DNA from: a virus
Length of the DNA: 47,784 nt
IMG/VR virus record: IMGVR_UViG_3300036466_000534
Span: 1 to 47,784 of that record
Reading direction: 5' to 3' (one strand)
Part shown: one piece after another, positions 21,729-30,769 of the stretch
Layout: every line of letters starts with the position of its first letter
Position numbering within the stretch: the first letter of the stretch is position 1
The notes under the pieces: model-generated
Told to the model about the DNA's origin: nothing
Database searches by the model: none
What the model saw: only the letters and a program-made list of their open reading frames with translations
Translations under genes and position numbers: made by a program

Positions 21729-23939
21729 TTAACTGAAATCAGTTCTTGGATTTCCTCCTAAATCAAGAAATACTTCTTCGATCATATCTCTTAATTCTCT
21801 ATTTGAACGCTCCAATTCTGTTTTATCCGCATTTCCTTCAATAATATTTTCAATATTAATTTCAATTTTAGTATTTTTAGTCGAATTATCAGATTTTAAG
21901 TTGTTTAATATTTTAGTAGCCTTAGAAGGAGTTTCTTTTAGTTTTTGTATAAGCGTCTCGGTTTTAGTTGCAGTTGTAACCTGAGTTCCTTGTGGCATAT
22001 TAACCAGTTCAGGTCCTTGCTCTCCAACTATAGCCATACCTCCGCCGAAATTATTTGTTCCTTTTGCTAATAATGGGATTTCTGGAATGTCCGGGCCAAA
22101 ACTTTTACCTCCAACTCCTGGTACCCAGTCGGGTATAGAGACATCAATCTTTCCAATGCCTGCAAGGGCTGTATTAATCAAACCTATAGTATTATTAATT
22201 GGAAGTTTAACTAAATCTCCAATTAAAGAGAATGAACCTCCGACTGCTTGAACAACTCCATCCCAGGCTTTTGACCAGTTGCCAGTAAATACTCCGCTTA
22301 CAAAATCAACTAGTCCGTTAAAAGTGTCTTTTCCTGACTGATAAATGTCAGTGATTCCACTTATAAAAGCTTCAACTACCGGCAAGTTTTTAATTAAATT
22401 ATAGAAAGCTCTTAACTTAGGTAATATTTTGTCCCAGTTTTTATAGACCAAATATCCGGCAGTAGCCAGAGCGCCTATCGCGATTGCTACAACTGCAGCT
22501 GGATTAGCTGACATTGCAAGATTAAGCGCGACCTGAGCTTTGCTTGCCGCCAAAGTAGAATATCGAGCTGCATTCATAGTTGTTTGAAAAGTACTATAAG
22601 CTTTAGAGATTGCTTGAACAATCATTCCGGCTTTTTGAGCAGCTGTCAAAGCAATTTGAGTAGTTTTATATGCTACCATTGCAGAAGTTATTCCAACGAC
22701 AATTGGCTCTATTGCAGTCCAATTATTTTTTATGAAATTATAAGTTGCTCGGACAGGCTCCATAGCCGCTTTTGCTTGAGCTCCCATTTCTTTATAATTA
22801 GCAAGAATAAATTCTAACCCTTGATTAATATAGGGTAAAACTTTGTTACCAAAATTAATTTTCAATACATTAATTAACTGTCCAAAACGTTCTCTTAATG
22901 CTTTAGAAGTTTTAACTTTATCTTTGAAAGCTTCGTTGCTTGCTCCAACTGCTTGATACATAGCTTCTGTTTTAGTTGTAAAGTTTTCTGACTGAGCTCC
23001 AGTTAAAGCAATAACTGCATTTAATGCTTCAACTCGCCCAAACATTTTACTTAATTGTTCAGTAGATCCTCCAGTAGCCTTCTTTAAAAGGTCAAGTGTT
23101 CCCTGGAAACCCTTTGCTTTGATCATTGCTGCACCAGATTCATATCCTAAGCCATTCATAACTTCTTTCATAGCTGATGTTGGCTTTGTTAAAGCTGTGA
23201 AAACCCCTCTTAACTGAGTACTTACTTTTGCAGTATCACCAGTAACACCAGTTAGAGTGGACATAGCCCCGAAAACAGATTCCATATTGGCTCCCATCGC
23301 GCCAGCAAGAGGTACTACATCACCCATATTCTGTGCTAATTCTGGGAAACTTGTCTGACCTAATTTAACAGTCTGGAAACCTAAATCAGAAACTTTTTGA
23401 GCAGTCTCTGCACTTACATCTCCGTAACCTTTCATTGTGGCAGATAAAAACTTAACTACATTTTGAACATCCGCATTACCACCGCGAGCATTTTCTGCAG
23501 CCTTTTGAAAAATATCATAAGTATCAGCGCTTTCTCCTAATGCTGATATAGTTTCATATAGACCTCTGTTTAACTGTTCTGTAGAAAGACCAGTTGCAAT
23601 TGCTGTTTGTTTAACCTGCTCACTATAATTACCTAACTTTTCTTTTACATTGCCATCCAGGAGAGTACCAACATCAGCCATTTGATCTTCAAATTCCATT
23701 GCTGCTTGAGTAGAGCTTTTTAAAGCGGTGACTATTGTTCTGGCACTAAAATATATTCCGGCAGCACCCAAAGCTCTTTTCATAGTTCTACCTAGTTTAG
23801 AATAAGCACTTTCTGTATAACCTGCACTTTTTCTAATATTTTTCATATTCTTCTGGACTTTAGAAAAAGATTTATGCATACTGGATTGAACTTTTGCACC
23901 CAAAAGAAAATGAGTTTGATAAGTGGTCCTACTTGCCAT
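21729..23939 (-). CDS. T: Tail tape measure protein (736 aa)
   Basis: Sets tail length. The TP901/PhageMin_Tail core is at about residues 80-330 (FEDQMADVGTLLDGNVKEKL, STEQLNRGLYETISALGES, LAGAMGANMESVFGAMSTLTGVTGD, SKMFGRVEALNAVIALTG). A hydrophobic region follows near 415-500 (MVAYKTTQIALTAAQ; SANPAAVVAIAIGALATAGY). The C-terminus has AIVGEQGPELVNMPQGTQV, usual in tape measures. Its start overlaps the end of the frameshifted E-E' frame by 11 bases. Confidence 0.92.
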   Translation of the reverse strand: MASRTTYQTHFLLGAKVQSSMHKSFSKVQKNMKNIRKSAGYTESAYSKLGRTMKRALGAAGIYFSARTIVTALKSSTQAAMEFEDQMADVGTLLDGNVKEKLGNYSEQVKQTAIATGLSTEQLNRGLYETISALGESADTYDIFQKAAENARGGNADVQNVVKFLSATMKGYGDVSAETAQKVSDLGFQTVKLGQTSFPELAQNMGDVVPLAGAMGANMESVFGAMSTLTGVTGDTAKVSTQLRGVFTALTKPTSAMKEVMNGLGYESGAAMIKAKGFQGTLDLLKKATGGSTEQLSKMFGRVEALNAVIALTGAQSENFTTKTEAMYQAVGASNEAFKDKVKTSKALRERFGQLINVLKINFGNKVLPYINQGLEFILANYKEMGAQAKAAMEPVRATYNFIKNNWTAIEPIVVGITSAMVAYKTTQIALTAAQKAGMIVQAISKAYSTFQTTMNAARYSTLAASKAQVALNLAMSANPAAVVAIAIGALATAGYLVYKNWDKILPKLRAFYNLIKNLPVVEAFISGITDIYQSGKDTFNGLVDFVSGVFTGNWSKAWDGVVQAVGGSFSLIGDLVKLPINNTIGLINTALAGIGKIDVSIPDWVPGVGGKSFGPDIPEIPLLAKGTNNFGGGMAIVGEQGPELVNMPQGTQVTTATKTETLIQKLKETPSKATKILNNLKSDNSTKNTKIEINIENIIEGNADKTELERSNRELRDMIEEVFLDLGGNPRTDFS

Positions 23940-24392
23940 TATTAGTCACCGCCTTTATATCATCAGCTATATTGAAAAGTTCATCGATTTCTAAGTAATA
24001 ATAAAAATCAACGCTGGTTGATGTTCTCAAACCTAAACTGACAGAAATTTTTCTTAACTTTTTTCCGTCAGTGGCTTTTATTCCTCTCCGTAGAAAAAAT
24101 TCATTACCGCAGTCTTTACTTTAATAATATTTTTTGCACCTAATTGATCAAAAAATTCCAGCGGTAAATCTGTAACTCGGTTAGATACCAATCTTGCATA
24201 AGCAACACTGGCTTCTGGTTGAGAAGAAAAGTTACCATCTAAATTAAACTGTTTTTCTAATTCAATTAGATCACTGGTTTTTAGCTTTTCCAAACCAGTT
24301 AAATCAATTTTTTCTACAGTTTTATCTTCAAATTTGATTGGCTTACTTAACTCAATGATCAACGGATTATCTTTTTTCACTTCTTTAGACAT
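23929..24392 (-). CDS. Tail assembly chaperone fusion E-E' by -1 frameshift (154 aa)
   Basis: The gpE-like frame (24078-24392) is followed by an open -1 frame ending at 23929. Shift on TTTTTTC (minus strand, 24099-24093; read T-TTT-TTC) after codon Phe100 adds 54 residues, beginning LRRGIKATDGKKLRK and ending IKAVTNNGK. P2 makes E+E' by the same -1 mechanism at T-TTT-TTG in the same place. The added part has no start codon or ribosome site of its own. Confidence 0.75.
24078..24392 (-). CDS. E: Tail assembly chaperone gpE-like (104 aa)
   Basis: Matches the phage tail assembly chaperone E/41/14 family (IDLTGLEKLKTSDLIELEKQF...ASVAYARLVSNRVTDLPLEFFDQL). It lies between the tube and tape measure genes. 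It coats the tape measure during tail assembly. The slippery heptamer in its last codons creates the longer E-E' product. Confidence 0.85.
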   Translation of the reverse strand: MSKEVKKDNPLIIELSKPIKFEDKTVEKIDLTGLEKLKTSDLIELEKQFNLDGNFSSQPEASVAYARLVSNRVTDLPLEFFDQLGAKNIIKVKTAVMNFFYGEE

Positions 24393-24407
24393 TTAATTTA
24401 CCTCCTA

Positions 24408-24926
24408 TTATATTTGATCTCTTACTTTTTTAAGTATATCTTGACCATCAACAACATAAATGAAGTTTAATTTGTCATATTCTAAAACTTCTTCTCCATC
24501 AATAACTATTTTGATATACATTATTTCAAGAGTATTAGCAGTCTCAGATGGCTGGCCAACTCCCATAGTACCTAAATTAAGATTTTTAGGCACTACTTTC
24601 ATAGTTATTTTCACTGGTTGATATTCAATAGTTCCAGCAGAAGAGTCATTAATCTGCTGAGACCCACGCAAGATTATAGTTTTGGCAGTAGGAGTCATCA
24701 GTTTTGTTGAGCGTCCGTTAACAGTTCTATACGGGATTTCTATTTCCATGCTGCTAAAATGTCCAGGTGTTGGACTTTCATATTCTCCCGCTATACCAGC
24801 TCCGGAAATTGTTTCTGACATTGCTTCAAAATTTGGTAACGTTACTTCGCCTGTGATACCAATCATTTTTTCGCCTTCATCATAAAGATTAAAGTTAACT
24901 ACTTTTTCTGGAATAGGATTTACCAC
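24408..24926 (-). CDS. FII: Major tail tube protein, P2 FII-like (172 aa)
   Basis: Tube protein of a contractile tail. Family features: NPIPEKVVNFNLYDEGEKMIG, the LPNFEAMSETISGAGIAGEY segment, and VKITMKVVPKNLNLGTMGVGQ. The length equals P2 FII. Follows the sheath gene directly. Confidence 0.9.
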   Translation of the reverse strand: MVNPIPEKVVNFNLYDEGEKMIGITGEVTLPNFEAMSETISGAGIAGEYESPTPGHFSSMEIEIPYRTVNGRSTKLMTPTAKTIILRGSQQINDSSAGTIEYQPVKITMKVVPKNLNLGTMGVGQPSETANTLEIMYIKIVIDGEEVLEYDKLNFIYVVDGQDILKKVRDQI

Positions 24927-24928
24927 TA

Positions 24929-26401
24929 TTATTCACCTCCAAGAGCTGCTTGCAGAGCATAAGGATCAAACTCTAGAATGTTTGTGATAGATCTAGCTGG
25001 TGGATATGGTGTCAAATACTGATGGAATACAATTTTTCCATCGATAATATCAGTCAATGGATTTTCATCCTGGTTAAATTCAATCTTAGCTCCAGCCAGC
25101 TGCTGTTTAGCTTTATAACCATTTGCTCTGATGTTTTCGCTATCCACAATATTTTCAACTAATCTTAAGTTAGTGGGATCATCGACTTTTTGGAAATATG
25201 TCCGAATGAATGTATTTCCCCACCAGTCAAACATTCTTCTAACAGATATGAATGCATCCTTAGGATCAGTAGTAGATGGATAAGCTCCAGTTCTATTACC
25301 CCAGGCTTTCCAACCATCCATATTAATAGCAGTTATAATACCATTGCTATTTAAAAGATTGGCCTGCACCTGATCTAGATATACTTCTTCTCCGTTTTCT
25401 AAAACAGTGGCTGTAATTTTAGCCTGCTTGTTAGATGGAGAAACAAAAGGAACGCCTTCGTTTTGATCATCAATAAAAGCCATTAGCGGTGCAATAAGAG
25501 CGCTAAAATAATAAGTTTTATCTCCAACCATAGCTTTTGGCCAGGCGACAATATTATTTTTATCAGTGTAGCTGTTATCATTCTTCCAGCCAGCTGCATC
25601 ACTATAAGCTGCAGCTCCATCAACATCATTTGTATCAATATCAAGAACCGACTGACAGCTAAATGAACCGTTAATTCCTTTTGTTTTTGAAGTCATTGCA
25701 ATACCTACAGATGGCATGTGACTCCAACCAGGGGCCAGAATAGTACCAGGTATTACTGATAATTGAGGAAATACCTGCTCAACATTTTCTAAACCTTTAT
25801 ATTTTCCAGTAGCAATATCATAACCACCAATCACATCATCTTTAGTTACTGCTGATGGATCTAGCTTTGTAAAACCTAAAGTTAGTGATGTTTCTCCGTC
25901 AGTTTCTATTTGACCACCTTCAACAACTTCCAGTACAACGAACCCATCATCATTAAAAGATAATTTATAATCATTATCTTTTACATAATCGGTTACTCCG
26001 TCTTCACTGCTGACAGAAAAGTTTTCATCTAACATTATTCCTTCTTCTTCAATTTCAATTTCATTATTTACAATTGCATAAACTTCATCGGTTACAGCTA
26101 TATTATGTTCTGCGGGATCTAGAACATTAATCAGTACAATTGGTGCAACATTAAAGACTCTAAAAGATGCATCAATAGACTGGCATATAGTGTAATTTTC
26201 AAAGTCATCAGAATAGCCAACTTTACTTACTGCTTCAGCAAAGCTATAAGCAATAAGTGGTTTATTAACAGCACCCTGTGGATCTTCAACCAAGTTTACT
26301 GGTGCTGTACCTACAACAACCTGTATAGCACTGTCAACCTGTACAGGAGGTGTTAATGAAGTTGCCTGTTCTGTAATATATACACCGTGTTGATAAGCCA
26401 T
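24929..26401 (-). CDS. FI: Tail sheath protein (490 aa)
   Basis: Contractile sheath subunit: HGVYITEQATSLTPPVQVDSAIQVVVGTAPV at the N-terminus and AWGNRTGAYPSTTDPKDAFISVRRMFDWW...IRTYFQKVDDPTNLRLVENIVDSENI in the C-terminal domain are diagnostic. An inserted beta domain occupies about residues 110-215. This gene establishes myovirus morphology. Confidence 0.95.
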   Translation of the reverse strand: MAYQHGVYITEQATSLTPPVQVDSAIQVVVGTAPVNLVEDPQGAVNKPLIAYSFAEAVSKVGYSDDFENYTICQSIDASFRVFNVAPIVLINVLDPAEHNIAVTDEVYAIVNNEIEIEEEGIMLDENFSVSSEDGVTDYVKDNDYKLSFNDDGFVVLEVVEGGQIETDGETSLTLGFTKLDPSAVTKDDVIGGYDIATGKYKGLENVEQVFPQLSVIPGTILAPGWSHMPSVGIAMTSKTKGINGSFSCQSVLDIDTNDVDGAAAYSDAAGWKNDNSYTDKNNIVAWPKAMVGDKTYYFSALIAPLMAFIDDQNEGVPFVSPSNKQAKITATVLENGEEVYLDQVQANLLNSNGIITAINMDGWKAWGNRTGAYPSTTDPKDAFISVRRMFDWWGNTFIRTYFQKVDDPTNLRLVENIVDSENIRANGYKAKQQLAGAKIEFNQDENPLTDIIDGKIVFHQYLTPYPPARSITNILEFDPYALQAALGGE

Positions 26402-26414
26402 TTATTTCACTCCT

Positions 26415-26882
26415 TTATGAGTATAGATTTTCATTTGTTTGTAATACTTTTGCGACTTCCCAGTTAGTTTCTAAGGCACTATAAAAATAAGGGTAAGTTA
26501 CATCATCGTTAGTCATCCATTTAACTGGATAATCAATAACATATTTGCTATCAAATAATTCTTTTTCTCTTAAATGTTGATATATTTTGTTTAAAATAAT
26601 TATGCTGTCTTGATAACCTTGATTGTTTTCGTCTTCATCATAAACGCCAACCATGAAAAGAATATGGGCTGTATTAGCGGTATCTTTGCTTTGTTCTTCT
26701 CCATCGAGTAATATCACATTTACAAAAGGAAAAATATCGATATCTTTTTTCTTTTTCGGCAAATACTGCTTATAAAAATTAATATTCACTTTTTCATTAT
26801 CTGTATTTAAAAATTTAGTACCTTCAAAGATTTTTGGAAGGACTTCATCAACTAAATGTTTTTGTAATAAAATAGGAACCAT
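26415..26882 (-). CDS. Putative tail completion protein (155 aa)
   Basis: Starts MVPILLQKHLVDEVLPKIFEG. The middle has FPFVNVILLDGEEQ and HILFMVGVYDEDENNQGYQD, resembling tail terminator or completion proteins that lie between head-tail connector genes and the sheath. Overlaps the gpZ-like gene by 1 base. The family assignment is tentative. Confidence 0.55.
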   Translation of the reverse strand: MVPILLQKHLVDEVLPKIFEGTKFLNTDNEKVNINFYKQYLPKKKKDIDIFPFVNVILLDGEEQSKDTANTAHILFMVGVYDEDENNQGYQDSIIILNKIYQHLREKELFDSKYVIDYPVKWMTNDDVTYPYFYSALETNWEVAKVLQTNENLYS

Positions 26883-27433
26883 TATCTACCACGCTCCAGT
26901 ACTCTTTTAACTTCATGATCAAGCCGCTTATAAAATGTCTCTTCTGCTCTGTCCTGTGCATAATCTGATATTTCATCGTTTGCAATCATTTGAGGTACGG
27001 CCGGGCCAGACATTCTAGTAATAGGAAGCCTTTTTTCTCCAACTCTTTTAAATATTTTGTTGCCGTTGATGTCGGTTACAAAAGCATCTTTTAGATCTTT
27101 ATAACCGTCTCTTTTGATGGCAACTTTAAGTTGCGGAGGATTAGATGGCTTAGGCTTTCTAGGTTTATATCTGAATTTATCAAGTGGTACATGTTCACCC
27201 TCTGAAACTACTAAAGCCCCCAGGCTTGACCTGCGAGCTTTGATAGTTTCTATTGTTTTTTTAACATCACTTGATTTGATATGGTATTCTTTTCGAGTTT
27301 TCTTAGCTGCATTAGATTTCATAGTAGATGCTGCTCTATTAAGAGCTCGATATAATACAATTGGTGTTTTACTCTTATATCTACCAAGAGTCTTTTCAAT
27401 TTCTTTAACCATGTTGGTTGAAATTTCTATCAT
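26882..27433 (-). CDS. Z: Minor tail protein Z-like (183 aa)
   Basis: The pattern IVLYRALNRAASTMKSNAAKKTRKEYHIKSSDVKKTI is the signature of the prophage minor tail protein Z family (lambda gpZ), followed by the basic region RYKPRKPKPSNPPQ and the helical end. Acts in head-tail joining. Starts overlapping the preceding gene by 4 bases. Confidence 0.82.
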   Translation of the reverse strand: MIEISTNMVKEIEKTLGRYKSKTPIVLYRALNRAASTMKSNAAKKTRKEYHIKSSDVKKTIETIKARRSSLGALVVSEGEHVPLDKFRYKPRKPKPSNPPQLKVAIKRDGYKDLKDAFVTDINGNKIFKRVGEKRLPITRMSGPAVPQMIANDEISDYAQDRAEETFYKRLDHEVKRVLERGR

Positions 27434-27762
27434 GAGAAATTCGCCACCAATCCGATCAGATATGATCCTGTTTCCTCTTTTGCATCTGCTACCTGGTACA
27501 AATCACCATCAAATCTGATGTTTTCTCCCGGCAAGGGCTTATCTCCAAAATCTGCAGCTTTTACAATAAACATCATATCTGCATTATATATTCCGGTAGG
27601 ATCTTTAAACCCAGTTTGTCTGTTTTTGCCCCATTGTTCAATTAAATCATTATCAACGATTACATCCATTTCAGTTCCATTTATGCTGTGGTTAGTTGCA
27701 AACTCATCGACATTCATAAACACATCAAGGTCAGATTGTAAATAATCTTTTAGTTTTGGCAT
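27430..27762 (-). CDS. Putative head-tail joining protein (110 aa)
   Basis: Beta-rich protein (TEMDVIVDNDL...MMFIVKAADFGDKPLPGENIRFDGDLYQVADAKEETGSYLIGL) with the length and gene position of lambda FII-type head-tail attachment proteins. The assignment rests mostly on order. Confidence 0.6.
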   Translation of the reverse strand: MPKLKDYLQSDLDVFMNVDEFATNHSINGTEMDVIVDNDLIEQWGKNRQTGFKDPTGIYNADMMFIVKAADFGDKPLPGENIRFDGDLYQVADAKEETGSYLIGLVANFS

Positions 27763-27773
27763 AATATCATTCC

Positions 27774-28190
27774 TTAATCATTAATTACTTCGTCAGGATC
27801 GAAATCAACATTTACTTCTCCTTCTTCAGGAGGTTCTTCCATCTCACCAATTTTTTCTTCCAGCGGGGATACAACCCCTTTTCTGTTTTTGGTTTCTCTT
27901 TCAAAATCGAGCATGTCATAAAGTTCATCCAGATCATCAGTTTTAGAAATCATTTCTTCTACTTCTTCAACTGTAAAATCATCTGGAATAATTTCAGGCT
28001 TTTTTTCTTTGCCCGGGCCATCAGATTTAGAGCTTTCTTTTTTTGAAACAGTTTCAACTATTTCTCCATAACCTTTAGCTGCAAGTTCTTTTTCTTTTTC
28101 CTTGCTTAGATCTTTGATTATGTCCTCTTTTTCTGTTGGTCCATATACTTTTCTATTGTGTCTAACTTTATAATTAGTCACTTTAAACAT
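27774..28190 (-). CDS. Head-region protein, FI-like position (138 aa)
   Basis: Basic N-terminus (MFKVTNYKVRHNRKVYGPTEKEDI) and a very acidic C-terminal half (DDLDELYDMLDFERE, EEPPEEGEVNVDFDPDE). It follows the capsid gene, where lambda has FI, a packaging accessory protein. A copy of the TGGCCCGG motif occurs in it. Function inferred from position only. Confidence 0.55.
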   Translation of the reverse strand: MFKVTNYKVRHNRKVYGPTEKEDIIKDLSKEKEKELAAKGYGEIVETVSKKESSKSDGPGKEKKPEIIPDDFTVEEVEEMISKTDDLDELYDMLDFERETKNRKGVVSPLEEKIGEMEEPPEEGEVNVDFDPDEVIND

Positions 28191-28203
28191 TTAGTTACCT
28201 CCT

Positions 28204-29229
28204 TTAGTTAACTTCAAGCACATACCAGGAGTCTACATCTTTAGGAACCGGCAATGGTCTTGATGTTAATCTAATTTTTCTTACATCATTATTTTTGTCA
28301 TTCCAAATTTTAGGAACTTTTTCTCCTTCAATTGTTACAAAACCGCTATCTTCTAATTGAGTTACAGCTCCATAAAATCTGCGGTTCATTCCCTGAGAAC
28401 CCATTACTACAGTGTTGGCAGGTATCATTGGCTGCTCATTTCCGTCATCATCTAAGAACCATTCATCATAAGTGTAAAGTTCAAGATTTAACTCTTGAAG
28501 TTTACCTAAAAATGTTAGGCTAGGAGATTGAACAGAGGGCTCAATATTACCTAAATTTAATCTCATAGTATCTAATTTCTTTTGAGTGTCGGGATGTGCA
28601 GCAAATAATTCCCATGCATTGTAACCTAAAACAGCAATTTTAGGAGCTCTACCAGTTTTTTGTATAATCTCTCTTCTTTTTTCTTTAAGATCTGCATAAG
28701 GAGTAGAGTTATCTGTATCGGACCAAACATCAGTGCTTGTTAAAGCTTCTTTGTTTGTAAACCCATAATCAATTTGCTGTTCAGCGCCTTCGCTGGTAAT
28801 TATAACTTTACCGTTTAGAAGAACTTCTCGGCACATCCATTCTTCACGCCTGGTGATATAATCATCAAGCTCGATTAAATCATCAGCTATTAGTTCTCTA
28901 GCTCTTTCCTCCGGGCTTCGCTGGCTGTAAACTGATTCTCCCATTGCTCTGCTTGTTATGTCATCTTTAGACATAATTCTTTCTGGAGCAATTTTTGGTG
29001 GTGTATAGGTGTCAGTTTTAAAACCTTGGCGGTCCATAACCACTCCACCGATTCTAGGAGCAACAAATGGAGCCATTTTTCTTTTTCCCTTTTTGAAATC
29101 AACATCTACATTTTCTGTAATAAAAGTATCTACATCAGAAAAAAATGTATCTCTCAAAAAAGTTTGAGGAGACTTCATTATTTTTACTGCTTCTAAAAGT
29201 GTTCTAGTGTCATATAATTCAATACTCAT
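28204..29229 (-). CDS. E: Major capsid protein, lambda gpE-like (341 aa)
   Basis: HK97-fold capsid protein of the Phage_cap_E family. Typical are TFLRDTFFSDVDTFITENVDVDFKKGKRKMAPFV, GVVMDRQGFKTDTYTPPKIAPE and TGRAPKIAVLGYNAWELF. It is the usual 341-residue length and follows the decoration gene as in lambda D-E. Confidence 0.93.
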   Translation of the reverse strand: MSIELYDTRTLLEAVKIMKSPQTFLRDTFFSDVDTFITENVDVDFKKGKRKMAPFVAPRIGGVVMDRQGFKTDTYTPPKIAPERIMSKDDITSRAMGESVYSQRSPEERARELIADDLIELDDYITRREEWMCREVLLNGKVIITSEGAEQQIDYGFTNKEALTSTDVWSDTDNSTPYADLKEKRREIIQKTGRAPKIAVLGYNAWELFAAHPDTQKKLDTMRLNLGNIEPSVQSPSLTFLGKLQELNLELYTYDEWFLDDDGNEQPMIPANTVVMGSQGMNRRFYGAVTQLEDSGFVTIEGEKVPKIWNDKNNDVRKIRLTSRPLPVPKDVDSWYVLEVN

Positions 29230-29252
29230 TTTATTCCCTCCAATTTAATTAA

Positions 29253-29636
29253 TTATTTATTTTCTTTAAGAAAAATTCCAAGCTTTCTTAATTCAAGCTC
29301 ATGATCAGCTACAACATCATCTCCGCCGAAAATAAGTGCTGCAGAGTTAAACAAACCACTTACATAAGCGGTAGTTATAAAATCATCAGTTGCAGAGCCG
29401 TCTCCAGTATCTACATCATCTGTTAAGATAGAATGTGGGTTTTCTGATCCGTCAGCATTTGTATCATCTACAGGAACAGCAAGTCCGGTTGCGCTAACTA
29501 CGCCTAGAACAGTTCCTTTTTCAACAACACCCTGGTTTTTAGCGAGAGTTACTTCCGCCGCCAACAGTGGTACAGCATTTCCGGCAATCAAATTATCATA
29601 TTCAAAAGTTCCAATTTCACTAGTGAGATTTTCCAT
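29253..29636 (-). CDS. D: Head decoration protein, lambda gpD-like (127 aa)
   Basis: Small beta-rich protein (AGNAVPLLAAEVTLAKNQGVVEKGTVLGVVSATGLAVPVD...AAALIFGG-like end) of the HDPD family that trimerises on the expanded capsid. It lies between the protease/scaffold and capsid genes exactly as in lambda. Confidence 0.85.
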   Translation of the reverse strand: MENLTSEIGTFEYDNLIAGNAVPLLAAEVTLAKNQGVVEKGTVLGVVSATGLAVPVDDTNADGSENPHSILTDDVDTGDGSATDDFITTAYVSGLFNSAALIFGGDDVVADHELELRKLGIFLKENK

Positions 29637-30769
29637 TAGTTAATCCCCCTTTTTTTATTAACAGCATCAGCGATGCCTTTAGCTTCTTTTGCCGTTTTTT
29701 CTTTATTTTCAATATCTTCTTTGTCTTCTGCAGCCATTGCTTTAACATCATCAACGCCAGATTCTTCAGTATCACGCTGAACATCGTTTAAATATTGATC
29801 AGCTTTTTTCTTATCAGATTTCATTGCTTCAAAAGCTAAATCTTTGGCATCCATTGGATCTTCAAACTTAGCTTTATTTACAAGTTCCTTATCAATATTG
29901 TCTGCGATTTCATCAATGTTTTTAATTCTTTCTCTTTCTGCTTCAACAGCCTGGTTCTTTGCTTCCTTTACTAAATCCGGATAAGCATTAACTAAATCTT
30001 CGAGATTTTTAATTTCCACTTCCTGATCACCTTCCTTTTGAGAATTATCTTCTGCAGATTTATTCTCTGCAGCCTGTTCATTTGATTTTATGGATATCAT
30101 CTTTTTAATAGATGTTTCCATACTGTTAACGATTTGCAGTCTTTTAAACTCATAATCTTTAATGTTTTTGACATTAAATTCTTCATCATTATCTTGATAA
30201 AGAACTCCGTCTACAAATTTTTCATTGACAGCTGTATTTGCACTCATCCAGGTTTCTTGATTCATCATTTCCCAGATTTCATCTCTAGGCCGACCAGTAC
30301 CAGCAATATATGCATTTACTATTGTTTCTTTTATTTCATCTAATACATCAGCAACTTTTCTTAATTCCTCAGCATCTCCAAACACTCCATTAGCAGGTAT
30401 AGGGTTGTGGATCATAACCTGGCCAACCGGTGAGATATACTTTTCATCTGCAGCCATTAAGATCATACTTGCTGCTGAAATTGCTTTACCGTCTATTTTT
30501 GCTACAACTTTACCTTTGTGCTCTTTTAACAGTGTGTAAATACCAGCAGCTGCAAAAACAGATCCTCCTGGACTGTCAATCCAAACCGTTATGTCTTTAT
30601 CTTTATTTTCTAATAAAACATCTTTAAGTTGGTTCTTACTGGCATAGGGAATTCCCAACCAGTCATACAGCCAGCTGTTACGATCGTCTTTAATTTCACC
30701 TTCGATTCTTAATTCAAGACTTTCTGAATCTTCATTTTCAATATTTTTAAAAGACCAAAACTTAGTCAA
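29636..30769 (-). CDS. C: ClpP-like head maturation protease with scaffold tail (377 aa)
   Basis: Residues 15-200 form a ClpP/S49-type serine protease: WIDSPGGSVFAAAGIYTLL, nucleophile Ser98 in GKAISAASMIL, and His121 in VMIHNP. The remaining 170 residues are highly charged coiled coil, the internal scaffold as in lambda C/Nu3. I chose the TTG at 30769 because AAAGGGGG lies 9 bases upstream; the TTG at 30790 overlaps that site. It overlaps the portal gene by 8 bases. Confidence 0.88.
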   Translation of the reverse strand: MTKFWSFKNIENEDSESLELRIEGEIKDDRNSWLYDWLGIPYASKNQLKDVLLENKDKDITVWIDSPGGSVFAAAGIYTLLKEHKGKVVAKIDGKAISAASMILMAADEKYISPVGQVMIHNPIPANGVFGDAEELRKVADVLDEIKETIVNAYIAGTGRPRDEIWEMMNQETWMSANTAVNEKFVDGVLYQDNDEEFNVKNIKDYEFKRLQIVNSMETSIKKMISIKSNEQAAENKSAEDNSQKEGDQEVEIKNLEDLVNAYPDLVKEAKNQAVEAERERIKNIDEIADNIDKELVNKAKFEDPMDAKDLAFEAMKSDKKKADQYLNDVQRDTEESGVDDVKAMAAEDKEDIENKEKTAKEAKGIADAVNKKRGIN

